A stretch of 36,595 nucleotides of DNA from Bacteroidales bacterium (GCA_020438105.1 JAGQVE010000041.1:1-36595); one strand, 5' to 3'; counted from the first letter of the stretch, positions 1-8,048 are shown. Notes: generated from the letters alone by a model not told the origin. Made by a program: numbers and translations.

Positions 1-598
1 AATAAAGCGGCACCGACACGATATCACCAATGATCCACAGGGTCCAGTTTTCCAGCTTTTTATGAGCCATCAGCCACATGGCGGCAAAAAACACCCCGGT
101 AGTAAAGGTATCCAAAAAGGGTGTAGCCATCCGCACCTGATCCAAATTCCCTGAAAACAAATGATCAACAGCATACTGCGCGCTGGCTGCTAACCCAAGT
201 TCGTTGGGCATTATATCGGTGTACCGATACACCACAATGACAAAAACTGAGGTAAACAGAAATATCCCGATGGCCTTCAATTTATCCATCAAATTAGTCC
301 GGCTGATTTTAATGTGATGGTTTTCGTCATCAATCACCTTGCGCCACATGTACCAGCCGTAAATGCTCATCAGGGTATAATAAATATTTATTATCAAATC
401 GCCGTACAAAGCCCACTGCGAGAGCAAATAAACGTACAACGCAGTACTTATGATCCCGGTTGGATACACCAATATGTTTTCTTTTCGGGCATAAAAGACA
501 CTGAGAACACCGAAAAATGCTGCAATAAATTCCAGAGAAATGTTCAGGAATGAAGCGGACTCATAGGGTTCAATGAAAAAGTGAAATATTTCGCTCAT
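1..598 (-). CDS. PnuC-family vitamin transporter, C-terminus cut by window edge (possibly the thiamine type, PnuT)
   Basis: This is an inner-membrane vitamin transporter of the PnuC family, whose members carry nicotinamide riboside, thiamine or riboflavin by facilitated diffusion. The reading frame is open from an ATG at 598 to the window edge (199 codons) and has no stop because the gene runs off the left end. An in-frame TAA two codons upstream of the ATG fixes the start. The reverse-strand translation is strongly hydrophobic, with family-like stretches such as VYPTGIIST, IYYTLMSIYGWYMW and WIIGDIVSVPLY. It starts 11 bp after the thiamine-binding-type gene (855 to 610), so the two are very likely cotranscribed. 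That pairing favours thiamine as substrate over nicotinamide riboside, but this is inference. The family call is firm; the substrate is not. Confidence 0.88.
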   Translation of the reverse strand, partial: MSEIFHFFIEPYESASFLNISLEFIAAFFGVLSVFYARKENILVYPTGIISTALYVYLLSQWALYGDLIINIYYTLMSIYGWYMWRKVIDDENHHIKISRTNLMDKLKAIGIFLFTSVFVIVVYRYTDIMPNELGLAASAQYAVDHLFSGNLDQVRMATPFLDTFTTGVFFAAMWLMAHKKLENWTLWIIGDIVSVPLY

Positions 599-609
599 CG
601 CTTAAAAAG

Positions 610-855
610 CTAATCCTGTAAATCGGCATTGATGATTTTCATCACAAAAACGGAGTGTGGATTTTCAAATGATTTATGGATTTCTTTGGTTAAAACATCC
701 ATCACCTCAAAATATTCACCAAAAACCTGTGTGCTCATTCCATTGGTAACTGCTTTGATATTTTCATGAGCATTAAGCCGTTTAATGAAATCAAGAATCG
801 GGGTAACAAATTCAGGCCGAAGCGGGTAATAACTCATTTCCACAGAAATTTTCAT
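610..855 (-). CDS. Thiamine-binding-type small protein (MTH1187/YkoF-like, Thiamine_BP fold)
   Basis: This is a soluble 81-residue protein of the family related to the thiamine/HMP-binding protein YkoF. The start chosen is the ATG at 855 (MKISVEMSYYPL), because the family begins at this beta strand. The frame stays open back to 954, but that extension is basic, lacks family character and covers a promoter-like TACATTTG. Visible family features are the opening strand with YPL, the central NGMSTQVFGEY and the end VFVMKIINADL. The fold is a ferredoxin-like sandwich that usually oligomerises. It lies just upstream of the PnuC-family transporter on the same strand and probably supplies a cytoplasmic vitamin-binding partner. 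The exact ligand has not been shown for this protein. Confidence 0.82.
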   Translation of the reverse strand: MKISVEMSYYPLRPEFVTPILDFIKRLNAHENIKAVTNGMSTQVFGEYFEVMDVLTKEIHKSFENPHSVFVMKIINADLQD

Positions 856-888
856 AATAATTTGTTTTTTGATTCTAAAAAATTTCAA

Positions 889-896
889 CAAATGTA
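889..896 (-). promoter_or_regulatory. Candidate Bacteroidota -7 box for the thiamine-binding/PnuC operon
   Basis: On the minus strand the sequence reads TACATTTG, a perfect match to the TAnnTTTG -7 consensus, about 34 bases before the ATG at 855. I could not find a -33 TTG at the usual 19-21 base distance, so this is only a half-supported promoter. Confidence 0.4.
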
Positions 897-928
897 CCTT
901 CAATTTTACACTTGACAGGTATAATTGG

Positions 929-936
929 TATTTTTG
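929..936 (+). promoter_or_regulatory. Candidate Bacteroidota -7 box for the lipoprotein gene at 953
   Basis: TATTTTTG matches TAnnTTTG and would give a leader of roughly a dozen bases before the ATG at 953. A TTGACA at 912-917 lies only 14 bases upstream, too close for the normal Bacteroidota -33 spacing. The start of transcription is therefore uncertain. Confidence 0.4.
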
Positions 937-952
937 ATGAAAATTACCAACC

Positions 953-1510
953 ATGATCAGAAGAGTTTTACAATTTACTGGTATGCTGATATTAATTGTA
1001 TTTCTATCGAGTTGTTTAACAGTAGAAAAAAAGACCTATACCTTTGAACTCAAGGACAACAATTCGGGAACGCTTACCATCAAGTATATCAACATTATGT
1101 CGATGAAAGAGGATACATCCAATGTATCACAAAAAGATTTTGATGAGTTGATAGGCAGCTATATTGAAGGCAATGAAATTGAGTTGGAATATGAAAATGC
1201 ACAGGTAAGAGGTAAAAGGCTGTTTGAGGAAAACGGGCAACTTTGTGGCGAAGTAATAATTGATTTTAATGATCTTTCAAGTGTAGGTTTGTTTCAATAC
1301 GACAATAAAAGCCCATACATGTTCAATGTGGGCTCATTCCTCGATAGTGAAACATATTTAAGCAGTAATGGCGATTTTGGGGGAGATGTTATGCCGGTGG
1401 TATTTTGGTCGAGGTCGACCGAAGTGCTTAGTTTAACCACTTACGTTACCGACCCCGACGAAACAACATTTAGTTTATTGCAACAATACAAAAGCTGGAG
1501 ATATAATTAA
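953..1510 (+). CDS. Uncharacterised lipoprotein, 185 aa
   Basis: This is a predicted lipoprotein of unknown function. Residues 1-20 form a basic then hydrophobic signal sequence ending in a lipobox (FLSSC), with Cys21 as the lipidated residue. The mature part is mixed alpha/beta and rich in charged residues: KYINIMSM near residue 48, then a DFDELIGSYIEG helix, and later a glycine- and serine-rich stretch with NGDFGGDVMPVVFW. No catalytic motif is visible. The gene is divergent from the thiamine-binding/PnuC operon, with a 97-base gap that could hold promoters for both sides. It faces the Spy-like gene on the other strand, with only 3 bases between the two stop codons. Its closest relatives are probably conserved Bacteroidota lipoproteins, but I cannot assign a role. 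Confidence 0.75.
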   Translation: MIRRVLQFTGMLILIVFLSSCLTVEKKTYTFELKDNNSGTLTIKYINIMSMKEDTSNVSQKDFDELIGSYIEGNEIELEYENAQVRGKRLFEENGQLCGEVIIDFNDLSSVGLFQYDNKSPYMFNVGSFLDSETYLSSNGDFGGDVMPVVFWSRSTEVLSLTTYVTDPDETTFSLLQQYKSWRYN

Positions 1511-1513
1511 TAT

Positions 1514-2014
1514 TTATCTACCTCCCCGCGGGCCGGCTTCAGGGCCTGCAAATCTTCGCATTAATTCAAGTTTGAAATCTTGCTCAGCTTTGATCAGTTT
1601 GAGAATTTTTTGTGGCGGCAGCACTTTTTGGAGTTCTTCGTTAAATGCAAATTGCATATCAAGCATTTTTTGTTCATGTTCCAGTTGTGCGTTCAGTCTC
1701 TCAATTGCTTCCTCATCACTCATCGAATCAGGATCCATACCTTCCAGGCGGTATTTTTCCCTGAAAGCTTTTCGCTCAGCTTCTACTTTGTCACGATTGT
1801 CGTTGTATAGCGGCCAAAATTTCTCGGCTTCTGCAGGAGTCAAATCTACTTTTTCGGTGATAAAGGCAATTTTGTGGGCCTCGATTTTATCCCGCTGTTC
1901 TTCCATTCCCGGCCTTCCATAACCAGGTCCTCGCTGGGCGAACAAAGTTGAGGTATGAATGAGGGTAAAAAAGGCCAAACTTAAAACAGCGAAGTAAATG
2001 TTTTTAGTTTTCAT
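1514..2014 (-). CDS. Spy/CpxP-like periplasmic protein, last gene of an ECF module
   Basis: This 166-residue exported protein has a signal peptide at 1-26 ending at LFAQ. The mature protein is highly charged and almost wholly helical. It carries the LTPAEAEKFWPLYN segment seen in Bacteroidota proteins often labelled sensor of ECF-type sigma factor, which resemble the LTxxQ proteins Spy and CpxP. These act in the periplasm as chaperones or stress sensors. The C-terminus is Gly/Arg/Pro-rich. It is the third gene of an operon, 10 bp after the membrane protein gene and behind the sigma factor gene. Order and spacing imply that it senses or buffers the stress to which the sigma factor responds. 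That role is inferred from family and position. Confidence 0.78.
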   Translation of the reverse strand: MKTKNIYFAVLSLAFFTLIHTSTLFAQRGPGYGRPGMEEQRDKIEAHKIAFITEKVDLTPAEAEKFWPLYNDNRDKVEAERKAFREKYRLEGMDPDSMSDEEAIERLNAQLEHEQKMLDMQFAFNEELQKVLPPQKILKLIKAEQDFKLELMRRFAGPEAGPRGGR

Positions 2015-2024
2015 ATCTTATAAA

Positions 2025-2531
2025 TTATAGGTTGTACAAATATTCTACATCAATATTCTCTTCATCAAAATAATCAAGTATTTCTTGGTTTGTAATGGAT
2101 GAATCCGACCAAATGGCTGAAGCAGGATCATCCATATTATCTGATGAAGTGATCAATACTTCAATCATGGTATATTCATCCATATCTTCGAAAAACTCAG
2201 GATACTGATCCATGGTTTCTTCCAAATTGATTCCTGTAAACTGATATTCATCATTAAATCCCTTATCGCGATTAAAAATGAAAAACAATGCAACAATGAA
2301 AAACATGGAAACTACAGGAATTAAAATTCGCTTTTGAACGAGACCTGGGAATGTCCGCATCCGAACACTTTTTTGATCTTTTGCGAACACTCGCTCCTGA
2401 ATTTTTGAAGGCAGACCATCAAAATATTTTTCAGGAACAGGAAAAAGCGAAGATTTATTAACATTTTTCAAAACTTCAGGAATTTCCATCTCGTTTTCTT
2501 CTGAATTATATGTTTTATTTTTTTCGTTCAT
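2025..2531 (-). CDS. Single-pass membrane protein, probable anti-sigma factor partner
   Basis: This 168-residue protein sits between an ECF sigma gene and a Spy-like gene. Residues 1-68 are polar and contain LFPVPEKYFDGLPSKIQERV at about 29-48. That is the VPxxYFxxLPxxIxxR pattern common in short Bacteroidota membrane proteins next to ECF sigma factors. One transmembrane helix spans about residues 69-87. The remaining ~80 residues are strongly acidic and should lie in the periplasm. No zinc-finger HxxxCxxC anti-sigma motif is present, so sigma-factor binding is inferred from gene order and topology only. The start is the ATG at 2531; a Met at residue 15 is an alternative. Confidence 0.68.
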   Translation of the reverse strand: MNEKNKTYNSEENEMEIPEVLKNVNKSSLFPVPEKYFDGLPSKIQERVFAKDQKSVRMRTFPGLVQKRILIPVVSMFFIVALFFIFNRDKGFNDEYQFTGINLEETMDQYPEFFEDMDEYTMIEVLITSSDNMDDPASAIWSDSSITNQEILDYFDEENIDVEYLYNL

Positions 2532-2563
2532 GTTTGCATTTGATGAAGTTGCTATTATTTGGT

Positions 2564-3112
2564 TTAATCAGTTTTCAAGTTTTCTTCAATTTTCTTTACG
2601 GCAATATGATAGGAGGCTTTAAGCGCACCCACCGAAGTCCCTAATACTTCAGATATCTCGTCGTATTTCAGTTCTTCAAAATATTTCATTTGAAAAACCA
2701 GCCGTTGTTTTTCAGGAAGGGTTAAAAGGGCTTTGAATAATTTCTTTTGAATTTCATCGCCTGAAAATGAATGACCATCCGACAGTTTGCTCTCCAATAC
2801 CCGATCGTAATCAACCAACGGGAGCATAAAACGGCGCTTTTTCTTATTTAAAAAGGAGAGTGCCTCATTGGTGGCAATGCGGTAAATCCAGGTAAACAAT
2901 TTGGAATCGGAACGAAAGCTCTCCATGTTTTGCCATACTTTAATAAAAGTTTCCTGAACAAGGTCATCCGTGTCGCTGTGGTCAATTACCATGCGCCGAA
3001 TTAAATGATATACACGCTCCTGGTATTGCCTTACAAGCAGGTTAAATCCGTAGTTCCGCGATTCATTGCCACGGATCATTTCAAGTAATTTATGATCAGG
3101 TATGGATTCCAA
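2564..3112 (-). CDS. ECF RNA polymerase sigma factor, TTG start
   Basis: This 182-residue group 4 (ECF) sigma factor directs RNA polymerase to stress promoters. Region 2 runs over about residues 24-92, with the core-binding and -10 recognition segments DLVQETFIKVWQ and WIYRIATNEALSFL. Region 4 runs over about 125-178, with LPEKQRLVFQMKY followed by the helix-turn-helix YDEISEVLGTSVGALKASY. The start is TTG at 3112: the frame has a stop four codons upstream and no ATG in between. The next in-frame ATG is codon 12, which would cut into the first helix. It is the first gene of the sigma, membrane protein and Spy-like operon, with a 32-bp gap to the next gene. Autoregulation is usual for such modules but was not shown here. 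Confidence 0.88.
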   Translation of the reverse strand: MESIPDHKLLEMIRGNESRNYGFNLLVRQYQERVYHLIRRMVIDHSDTDDLVQETFIKVWQNMESFRSDSKLFTWIYRIATNEALSFLNKKKRRFMLPLVDYDRVLESKLSDGHSFSGDEIQKKLFKALLTLPEKQRLVFQMKYFEELKYDEISEVLGTSVGALKASYHIAVKKIEENLKTD

Positions 3113-3257
3113 AATAGTGCTTCAAGTTTTGAAAAGTTCAAGTTTGACTGCAAAGAAAGAAGAAAGTTTAAAATTATGTTAAAATTCATGAAGTATGCAC
3201 ATTTTATGCATATCTTTAATCCATTGATCTGGACCCCATAAAACCAAAAATTTCAAC

Positions 3258-3764
3258 ATGAAAACATCACTGCTTTTATTATTTGTCTACTTGCTATCAT
3301 TGGGTGGAACAGGGCAGGATGAAGTGATGGCGTTTAAACAATTGCAAAACTATTTGCCAGTTCATATTGATGGGTATACTGCCGGTGAACCTGGTGGTCA
3401 ATCCATCAGTATTGAGGGATTGACATTTTCAAGTGCCGACATTGAATTTACCAATACCGATGGAGATTTTATAAAAATTTCTCTTTTGGACTATGCAGGT
3501 GCCTCCACCCTATATCAAACCGCAGCAGCTACCTGGCAGGCCGGAGTAACCTACGAAAGCGATGATATTACGTTTAATCAGGTCACCTGGAATGAACATA
3601 TTTCCGGGTGGGAACAATACCATAAAACAGAAAGGAAAAGCATCATCGCTTTGGGCATTGCCAACAGGTTTTTTTTAACCATTGAAGCCTCCAACCAGGA
3701 TAATCTGGACCTTGTTATTTCAATTGCGGAAAATATGGACCTTGATAAGCTTGCTTTAAAATAA
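3258..3764 (+). CDS. Exported protein of unknown function, 168 aa
   Basis: This is a predicted periplasmic protein. Residues 1-19 form a signal peptide (MKTSLLLLFVYLLSLGGTGQ). The rest looks like a single compact alpha/beta domain: a helix with FKQLQNYLPVHIDGY, then strands with SIEGLTFSSADIEFTN and FIKISLLDYAG, and a late VISIAENMDLDKL helix. I recognise no catalytic or ligand motif. It stands alone, divergent from the ECF module and 61 bp upstream of an outer-membrane-type protein. A TATCTTTA upstream is one base off the -7 consensus. It could be a small envelope protein co-regulated with the neighbouring barrel, but that is a guess from position. Confidence 0.7.
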   Translation: MKTSLLLLFVYLLSLGGTGQDEVMAFKQLQNYLPVHIDGYTAGEPGGQSISIEGLTFSSADIEFTNTDGDFIKISLLDYAGASTLYQTAAATWQAGVTYESDDITFNQVTWNEHISGWEQYHKTERKSIIALGIANRFFLTIEASNQDNLDLVISIAENMDLDKLALK

Positions 3765-3813
3765 AATGAGCCTTTTAGTTGTTTTGAGAAAACAATATTT
3801 ATTTTGGATTTGT

Positions 3814-3821
3814 TAATTTTG
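3814..3821 (+). promoter_or_regulatory. Candidate -7 box giving a nearly leaderless transcript
   Basis: TAATTTTG fits TAnnTTTG and ends only 4 bases before the ATG at 3826. If it is used, the transcript would start at or within a base or two of the start codon. No well-spaced -33 TTG was found. Confidence 0.35.
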
Positions 3822-3825
3822 CAAC

Positions 3826-4458
3826 ATGAAATTGATTCTGCAAATAATTATTTGCTTGCTACTTCCGGCAGGCAGTATTTTAGCCCAGGAAGTAGAAACA
3901 AGTATTGACTCTTCCAGGCTAAGCCCGGAAATTACACCTGAATTTCTGAATCAGAAAAAACTCAATGTAAATGTTGAGTTTGGTAGTTATTTTAGCACAT
4001 CAAAAGGCCTTGGTAGCGGATTTGGCACCTATGTGGCACCTCAATTAAGATACCGCTTTAATCCACGTTTTAGCTTATCAACCGGAATTCAGGTTTTTCA
4101 AACGCAGGGTATATTTGGCCTTGAAAACACACCATATTACCAACCTACTCCTTTTACAGGGCCAAGCTATGGCAGTCTCCTTTTTGTTAGTGGTGATTAC
4201 AGGCTTACTGACAAATTGGTCGTCAGTGGAACTGCTTACAAACAAGTTGACCTGTTCCGGTTGAACCCATCCAGCCAAACAAGCATGAACTATGACTATC
4301 ATAGAATTATTATGGGAGTTGATTACCAGTTGGGCGAGCATTTATTTATCCATGGCGAAGTTGAATTTTCGAATGGATATAATAGTTTTGGGGGGCAAAG
4401 TCCATTCATGCATAATCAGTTTAACAACTCCTTCAGAAACTCATCTTTTCAACATTAA
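3826..4458 (+). CDS. Probable outer-membrane beta-barrel protein, 210 aa
   Basis: This 210-residue exported protein has a signal peptide at 1-20 ending in LAQ. From residue ~48 it alternates hydrophobic and polar residues in strands: VNVEFGSYFS, YVAPQLRYRF, FSLSTGIQVFQ, LLFVSGDYRL, LVVSGTAYKQ, HRIIMGVDYQ and FIHGEVEFSN. This pattern, with Tyr/Phe at strand ends and short turns, is that of a small 8-10-stranded outer-membrane barrel. The C-terminus (NSSFQH) lacks a clear terminal aromatic strand. The last ~30 residues are Asn/Phe/Ser-rich, which is odd for a barrel end. The function is unknown. The 87-base gap to the following ABC gene suggests a separate transcript. Confidence 0.68.
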   Translation: MKLILQIIICLLLPAGSILAQEVETSIDSSRLSPEITPEFLNQKKLNVNVEFGSYFSTSKGLGSGFGTYVAPQLRYRFNPRFSLSTGIQVFQTQGIFGLENTPYYQPTPFTGPSYGSLLFVSGDYRLTDKLVVSGTAYKQVDLFRLNPSSQTSMNYDYHRIIMGVDYQLGEHLFIHGEVEFSNGYNSFGGQSPFMHNQFNNSFRNSSFQH

Positions 4459-4545
4459 TACCCCGGAGAAATCAAGCGTGAAGCCATTTTGAGCATGCTT
4501 TTTGCTACCTTTGTTCAAATTCATTAAAAATTTCATTTTAAACCA

Positions 4546-5436
4546 TTGGAAAACGTACTAACTATATCCAATCTCGATAAACGTTACGGGAAAATTCATG
4601 CAGTTAATAATTTATCGATTGCAGTTGAAAAAGGGTCTGTTTATGGCATACTCGGACCAAACGGAAGCGGAAAAACAACCACCCTGGGCATCGTATTAGG
4701 AGTTGTGAACTCAGGTGGCGGAAGTTTTTCCTGGTTCAATGAGCCCAATTCAAAACAGAACCGTAAGCGCATTGGTGCCATATTGGAGCAGCCACTGTTT
4801 TACCCTTATCTCAGTGCACTTAATAACCTTAAGATTGTGGCTGATATCAAGCAGGTAAGCTATGATGATATTGAGCGGGTTTTAAAGATTGTTGACTTAT
4901 GGGAACGAAAGGACTCTAAGTTCAAAACATTTTCGTATGGGATGAAACAACGCCTGGCCATTGCATCGGCACTTCTGGGAAATCCCGAGGTGCTGATCTT
5001 CGACGAACCCACAAACGGGCTTGATCCAAGAGGAATTGCTGAAATCAGGGAACTGATCATTGACATTGCCAGGCAAGGAATAACAATCATTTTAGCCAGC
5101 CACCTGCTGGATGAAGTTCAAAAAACCTGCTCTCATGTAGTTGTTTTACACAAGGGTGAAAAACTTTTTGAGGGAAAGGTGGAGGACGTTCTTAACCTTT
5201 CAAATACGGTGGAAGTTGCCTCAAATAATGCACAAATACTTGAAATTGCCTTGAATGAGTTTGGTAAGATCAATGAAATGAAAAGAAATGGTGAGCAGTT
5301 TTTATTAAGCCTGAGCGAGGGGATTACTACCACCGACCTAAATACTTACCTGATCGATAAAGGAATTATCGTGTCGCATCTTTCGGTCCGTAAAAAATCA
5401 TTGGAAGAACAATTTCTTGAATTATTATCAGAATAA
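4546..5436 (+). CDS. ABC transporter ATP-binding protein, TTG start
   Basis: This 296-residue ATPase powers an ABC-2 type exporter. It has Walker A GPNGSGKTT at about 37-45 and a signature segment at about 129-136 (SYGMKQRL in place of LSGGQ). Walker B with LIFDEPTNGLDP follows near 148-160, and the H-loop LASHLLDE near 190. After about residue 215 a C-terminal accessory region (NTVEVASNN onwards) resembles that of CcmA/YhaQ-type ATPases. The start is TTG at 4546: an in-frame TAA lies seven codons upstream and no ATG intervenes. The permease gene follows after 2 bp, so they form one operon and one transporter. The substrate is unknown; antibiotic, lipid or gliding-related export are all possible for this family. 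Confidence 0.9.
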   Translation: MENVLTISNLDKRYGKIHAVNNLSIAVEKGSVYGILGPNGSGKTTTLGIVLGVVNSGGGSFSWFNEPNSKQNRKRIGAILEQPLFYPYLSALNNLKIVADIKQVSYDDIERVLKIVDLWERKDSKFKTFSYGMKQRLAIASALLGNPEVLIFDEPTNGLDPRGIAEIRELIIDIARQGITIILASHLLDEVQKTCSHVVVLHKGEKLFEGKVEDVLNLSNTVEVASNNAQILEIALNEFGKINEMKRNGEQFLLSLSEGITTTDLNTYLIDKGIIVSHLSVRKKSLEEQFLELLSE

Positions 5437-5438
5437 AT

Positions 5439-6260
5439 ATGATCCGGTTACTCAAAATAGAATTTAAAAAAGTAGTCAGTTACAAAGCCTTTTGGTTTAT
5501 GATTGGATTTTATGCAACATTGCTGGCAATCATGATCTTTGGTATACCTGGGCTGATTGACTATGTTGCTGAAAAATCAGGTGAAGCCACACAATTCCGG
5601 ATATTTAAGGCCATTGTTTTCAATTTCCCTGATATTTGGCAAAATATCGCTTTTGTTGCCAGTTTCAGGTTTTTTATAAAAATTGTGCTCGGTATCATAA
5701 TCATCATTCTGGTGACCACCGAATTTCACTTTTTGACCATCAGAGCTAACATCATCAATGGCTTCAGCAGGGGTGATTTTCTGGCCGGTAAACTAATGAT
5801 GATTATATTACTGGCTGTTTTCAGCACAGTGATAATTTTTTTGTCGGGATTATACCTTGGATTTACAAATTCAGTGGCGTCGTCGATGGGGCAGGTTTTT
5901 GGAAAAATGGAATACCTGGCAGGGTATTTTCTGGAGGTGAGCACATACCTCATTTTTTGCCTTTTCTTTGCCATTTTGTTTAAAAAAACCGGAATTACTT
6001 TTATTGCTCATTTTGTTTATCTGATCATTGAGCCTATTCTCGACTATAAATTGCCTGATGGTTTTGATCCGTATCTTCCGCTTAACGCGATGAACAGGAT
6101 CATTCAATCGCCAAACACTTCACTTATCAAAGTTAAAACAGATGAATTTAATTTTGACTTCCAGGAATTTATAGCCTTTCAGGATGTGGCTGTTTGTGTA
6201 GCTTATGCGGTGCTTTTTACCGCACTTTCATATTTCATTTTAAAGCATAGGGATCTTTAA
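5439..6260 (+). CDS. ABC-2 type transporter permease
   Basis: This 273-residue inner-membrane protein is the membrane half of the exporter whose ATPase ends 2 bp upstream. Six hydrophobic segments can be seen: around residues 18-40, 72-97, 115-140, 155-182, 188-200 and 248-268. The first cytoplasmic stretch (RLLKIEFKKVVSY) and the RANIINGFSRGDFLAGK loop near 103-119 are typical of ABC-2 permeases, where the loop contacts the ATPase. A hydrophilic loop at about 208-240 (DYKLPDGFDPYLPLNAMNRI) probably faces outward. The C-terminus is short (LKHRDL). No substrate-specific motif is visible. Confidence 0.87.
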   Translation: MIRLLKIEFKKVVSYKAFWFMIGFYATLLAIMIFGIPGLIDYVAEKSGEATQFRIFKAIVFNFPDIWQNIAFVASFRFFIKIVLGIIIIILVTTEFHFLTIRANIINGFSRGDFLAGKLMMIILLAVFSTVIIFLSGLYLGFTNSVASSMGQVFGKMEYLAGYFLEVSTYLIFCLFFAILFKKTGITFIAHFVYLIIEPILDYKLPDGFDPYLPLNAMNRIIQSPNTSLIKVKTDEFNFDFQEFIAFQDVAVCVAYAVLFTALSYFILKHRDL

Positions 6261-6282
6261 TTTCTGATTTACCAGATTTGGT

Positions 6283-6290
6283 TAAATTTG
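6283..6290 (+). promoter_or_regulatory. Candidate -7 box for the TPR-HTH regulator pair; fixes the start of the first gene
   Basis: TAAATTTG is a perfect TAnnTTTG. It overlaps the first possible start codon in the frame (TTG at 6288), which makes the ATG at 6309 the better start. The implied leader is about 15 bases. No -33 TTG at the usual spacing was identified. Confidence 0.45.
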
Positions 6291-6308
6291 GTGCATTTGT
6301 GGGCCATC

Positions 6309-8048
6309 ATGAAATATTGTAAATACATTTTTGCCATTTATTTCATTTTCGTTTCGTGTAAAATATTCAGTAAGGAACACGAAAGGGACAGCCTTTTGCA
6401 TGAATTGCATAAAACCATTTTACCTTCAGATAAAATTGAGATTTTGAATTTGCTTGCTGAGGAATATTTCAGCAAAGATGAATCGCAGGCAGAAAATTAT
6501 GCCTCGCAAGCGTTATTTCTGGCGCAAAGTATAAATGATGAGCTTGGTGAAGCTATTGCACAGTACCATCTGGCTGGTATCGCTCAAAATCATGATCATT
6601 TTGATGAAGCATTTCAAAAATTAAAAATGGCCAAATTGGGGCTGATAAATTCATCAAAATCATCATGGATAGGAAAAGTAGATGTGAGGCTTGCCATTGA
6701 ATACAAAAGACGTCTGGAATATGAAAAAGCACTTTCGCTGTTGCTTGAAGCACTCGATATTTTCACCAAACTAAACGACGAAAATACAATCGCTGAGATT
6801 AACAATCACATCGGCGGAGTTTACTTTGATCAGGGTAATTATGAAAAAGCTTATCAATATTACCAGAATAGTTATTCAATTTATTCAGAGATAAATAACG
6901 AAGAAGGTATCGGTTCGCTGCTAATAAATCTGGGAGAGATTTACAGGTTAACCGGCAAGCCTGAGGATGCAATGAGTTACTATAAAAAGGCACTTTTAAT
7001 TAATACAAATCTGAATAGGGAATACCAGCTTGCAATCATTTACAATAATATCGGGAATATCTATTTATCTGCAGGAAATGCTGATTCCGCAACGAAGTAT
7101 TTGCGTCAAAGTTTAACCATCGGCGAAAAGTTGCAGGAGCATGGATTGATTTCTTCAGCAAGCATAAGTTTAGGCAATCTTTTAATTCATACAGGAAATC
7201 CGGCAGCAGCCAAATCTTATTTTAGCGAAGGATTGGAAACTGCAGGTATAAAATCAAATATAGGAAACCTGCGCGATGCCTGCAAAGGCTTGAGTGATAT
7301 TTATGCAGCATCAGGCGATTATAAAATGGCCTATTTATATCACGATCGCTTTAAAAGTTTAAGTGATAGCATTAACAGCGTGCAAAATCAGGAGAAAATA
7401 ACCCGGCTCGAAATGCAATATATTTATAATCATGAGCAAAATATTAACAAGGTTAGAAAGCAAAAAAAACAACTCAGATATTTTTTAATTGCTTCGTTTC
7501 TTGCCATCGTTTTAATCGCTATGATTTTAATTTATGGCCGTCAAAAAATAAAAATTAAACATACTACGGCTTCAGCCAATAACCTTAAACTGGAAAAACA
7601 AAAGCTGCAGGAAGAGATTGAATTTAAAAACCGCGAACTTACAACCAATGTGATGTATATGGTTCGCAAAAATGAGCTTATCAATATTATTTCTCAAAAT
7701 TTAATCAAGGTCAGGAATAAATTTGATGCAAAATTACGACCCGAAATCCAGGAAATTATTATTGGCTTACAGTCAAATTTTGACAAAGATATTTGGAAAG
7801 AATTTGAGGTTAGATTCAGGGAGGTCCACAAGAACTTCTATGACAACCTGATGAAACAACATCCTAACCTCACTGAAAATGAAAAAAAATTGTGTGCTCT
7901 GTTACGTTTGGATATGACTACCAAAGAAATCGCTGCAATTACACATCAAAACCCCAGTTCCATTGAAGTGGCACGAACCAGAATGCGTAAGAAAATGAAT
8001 TTGAGCAACACGGAGATTAACCTCAATAGTTATTTGTCAGGGTTATGA
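6309..8048 (+). CDS. Membrane-anchored TPR regulator with C-terminal LuxR-type HTH (first of tandem pair)
   Basis: This 579-residue one-component regulator is probably anchored in the inner membrane with its sensor outside. Residues 1-17 are a hydrophobic signal sequence ending FIFVSC, which could also be a weak lipobox. About eight tetratricopeptide repeats follow over residues ~30-350, for example IAEINNHIGGVYFDQGNYEKA and the LLINLGEIYRLTGKPEDA type. One transmembrane helix lies at about 391-410, then a basic coiled coil (~420-460). The end is a LuxR/NarL-like helix-turn-helix at about 530-565, with LCALLRLDMTTKEIA, HQNPSSIEVARTR and MRKKMNL. The ATG at 6309 is preferred over the upstream TTG, which falls inside a promoter box. 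The stop overlaps the next gene by 4 bp. The signal sensed is unknown. Confidence 0.85.
   Translation: MKYCKYIFAIYFIFVSCKIFSKEHERDSLLHELHKTILPSDKIEILNLLAEEYFSKDESQAENYASQALFLAQSINDELGEAIAQYHLAGIAQNHDHFDEAFQKLKMAKLGLINSSKSSWIGKVDVRLAIEYKRRLEYEKALSLLLEALDIFTKLNDENTIAEINNHIGGVYFDQGNYEKAYQYYQNSYSIYSEINNEEGIGSLLINLGEIYRLTGKPEDAMSYYKKALLINTNLNREYQLAIIYNNIGNIYLSAGNADSATKYLRQSLTIGEKLQEHGLISSASISLGNLLIHTGNPAAAKSYFSEGLETAGIKSNIGNLRDACKGLSDIYAASGDYKMAYLYHDRFKSLSDSINSVQNQEKITRLEMQYIYNHEQNINKVRKQKKQLRYFLIASFLAIVLIAMILIYGRQKIKIKHTTASANNLKLEKQKLQEEIEFKNRELTTNVMYMVRKNELINIISQNLIKVRNKFDAKLRPEIQEIIIGLQSNFDKDIWKEFEVRFREVHKNFYDNLMKQHPNLTENEKKLCALLRLDMTTKEIAAITHQNPSSIEVARTRMRKKMNLSNTEINLNSYLSGL

Noticed and set aside
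912..917. TTGACA as a sigma-70 type -35 box
   Set aside because: Spacing to the nearby TATAAT-like bases is only a few bases, and Bacteroidota primary sigma uses TTTG/TAnnTTTG instead.
856..952. TPP riboswitch for the thiamine-type transporter operon
   Set aside because: The region between the divergent genes is under 100 bases and I could not find the CTGAGA and ACCTGAT core motifs of the THI element on the minus strand.
856..954. 33-codon extension of the thiamine-binding-type protein
   Set aside because: The extension is basic and unlike the family's N-terminus, and it contains a TACATTTG promoter box. The family start MKISVEM is at 855.
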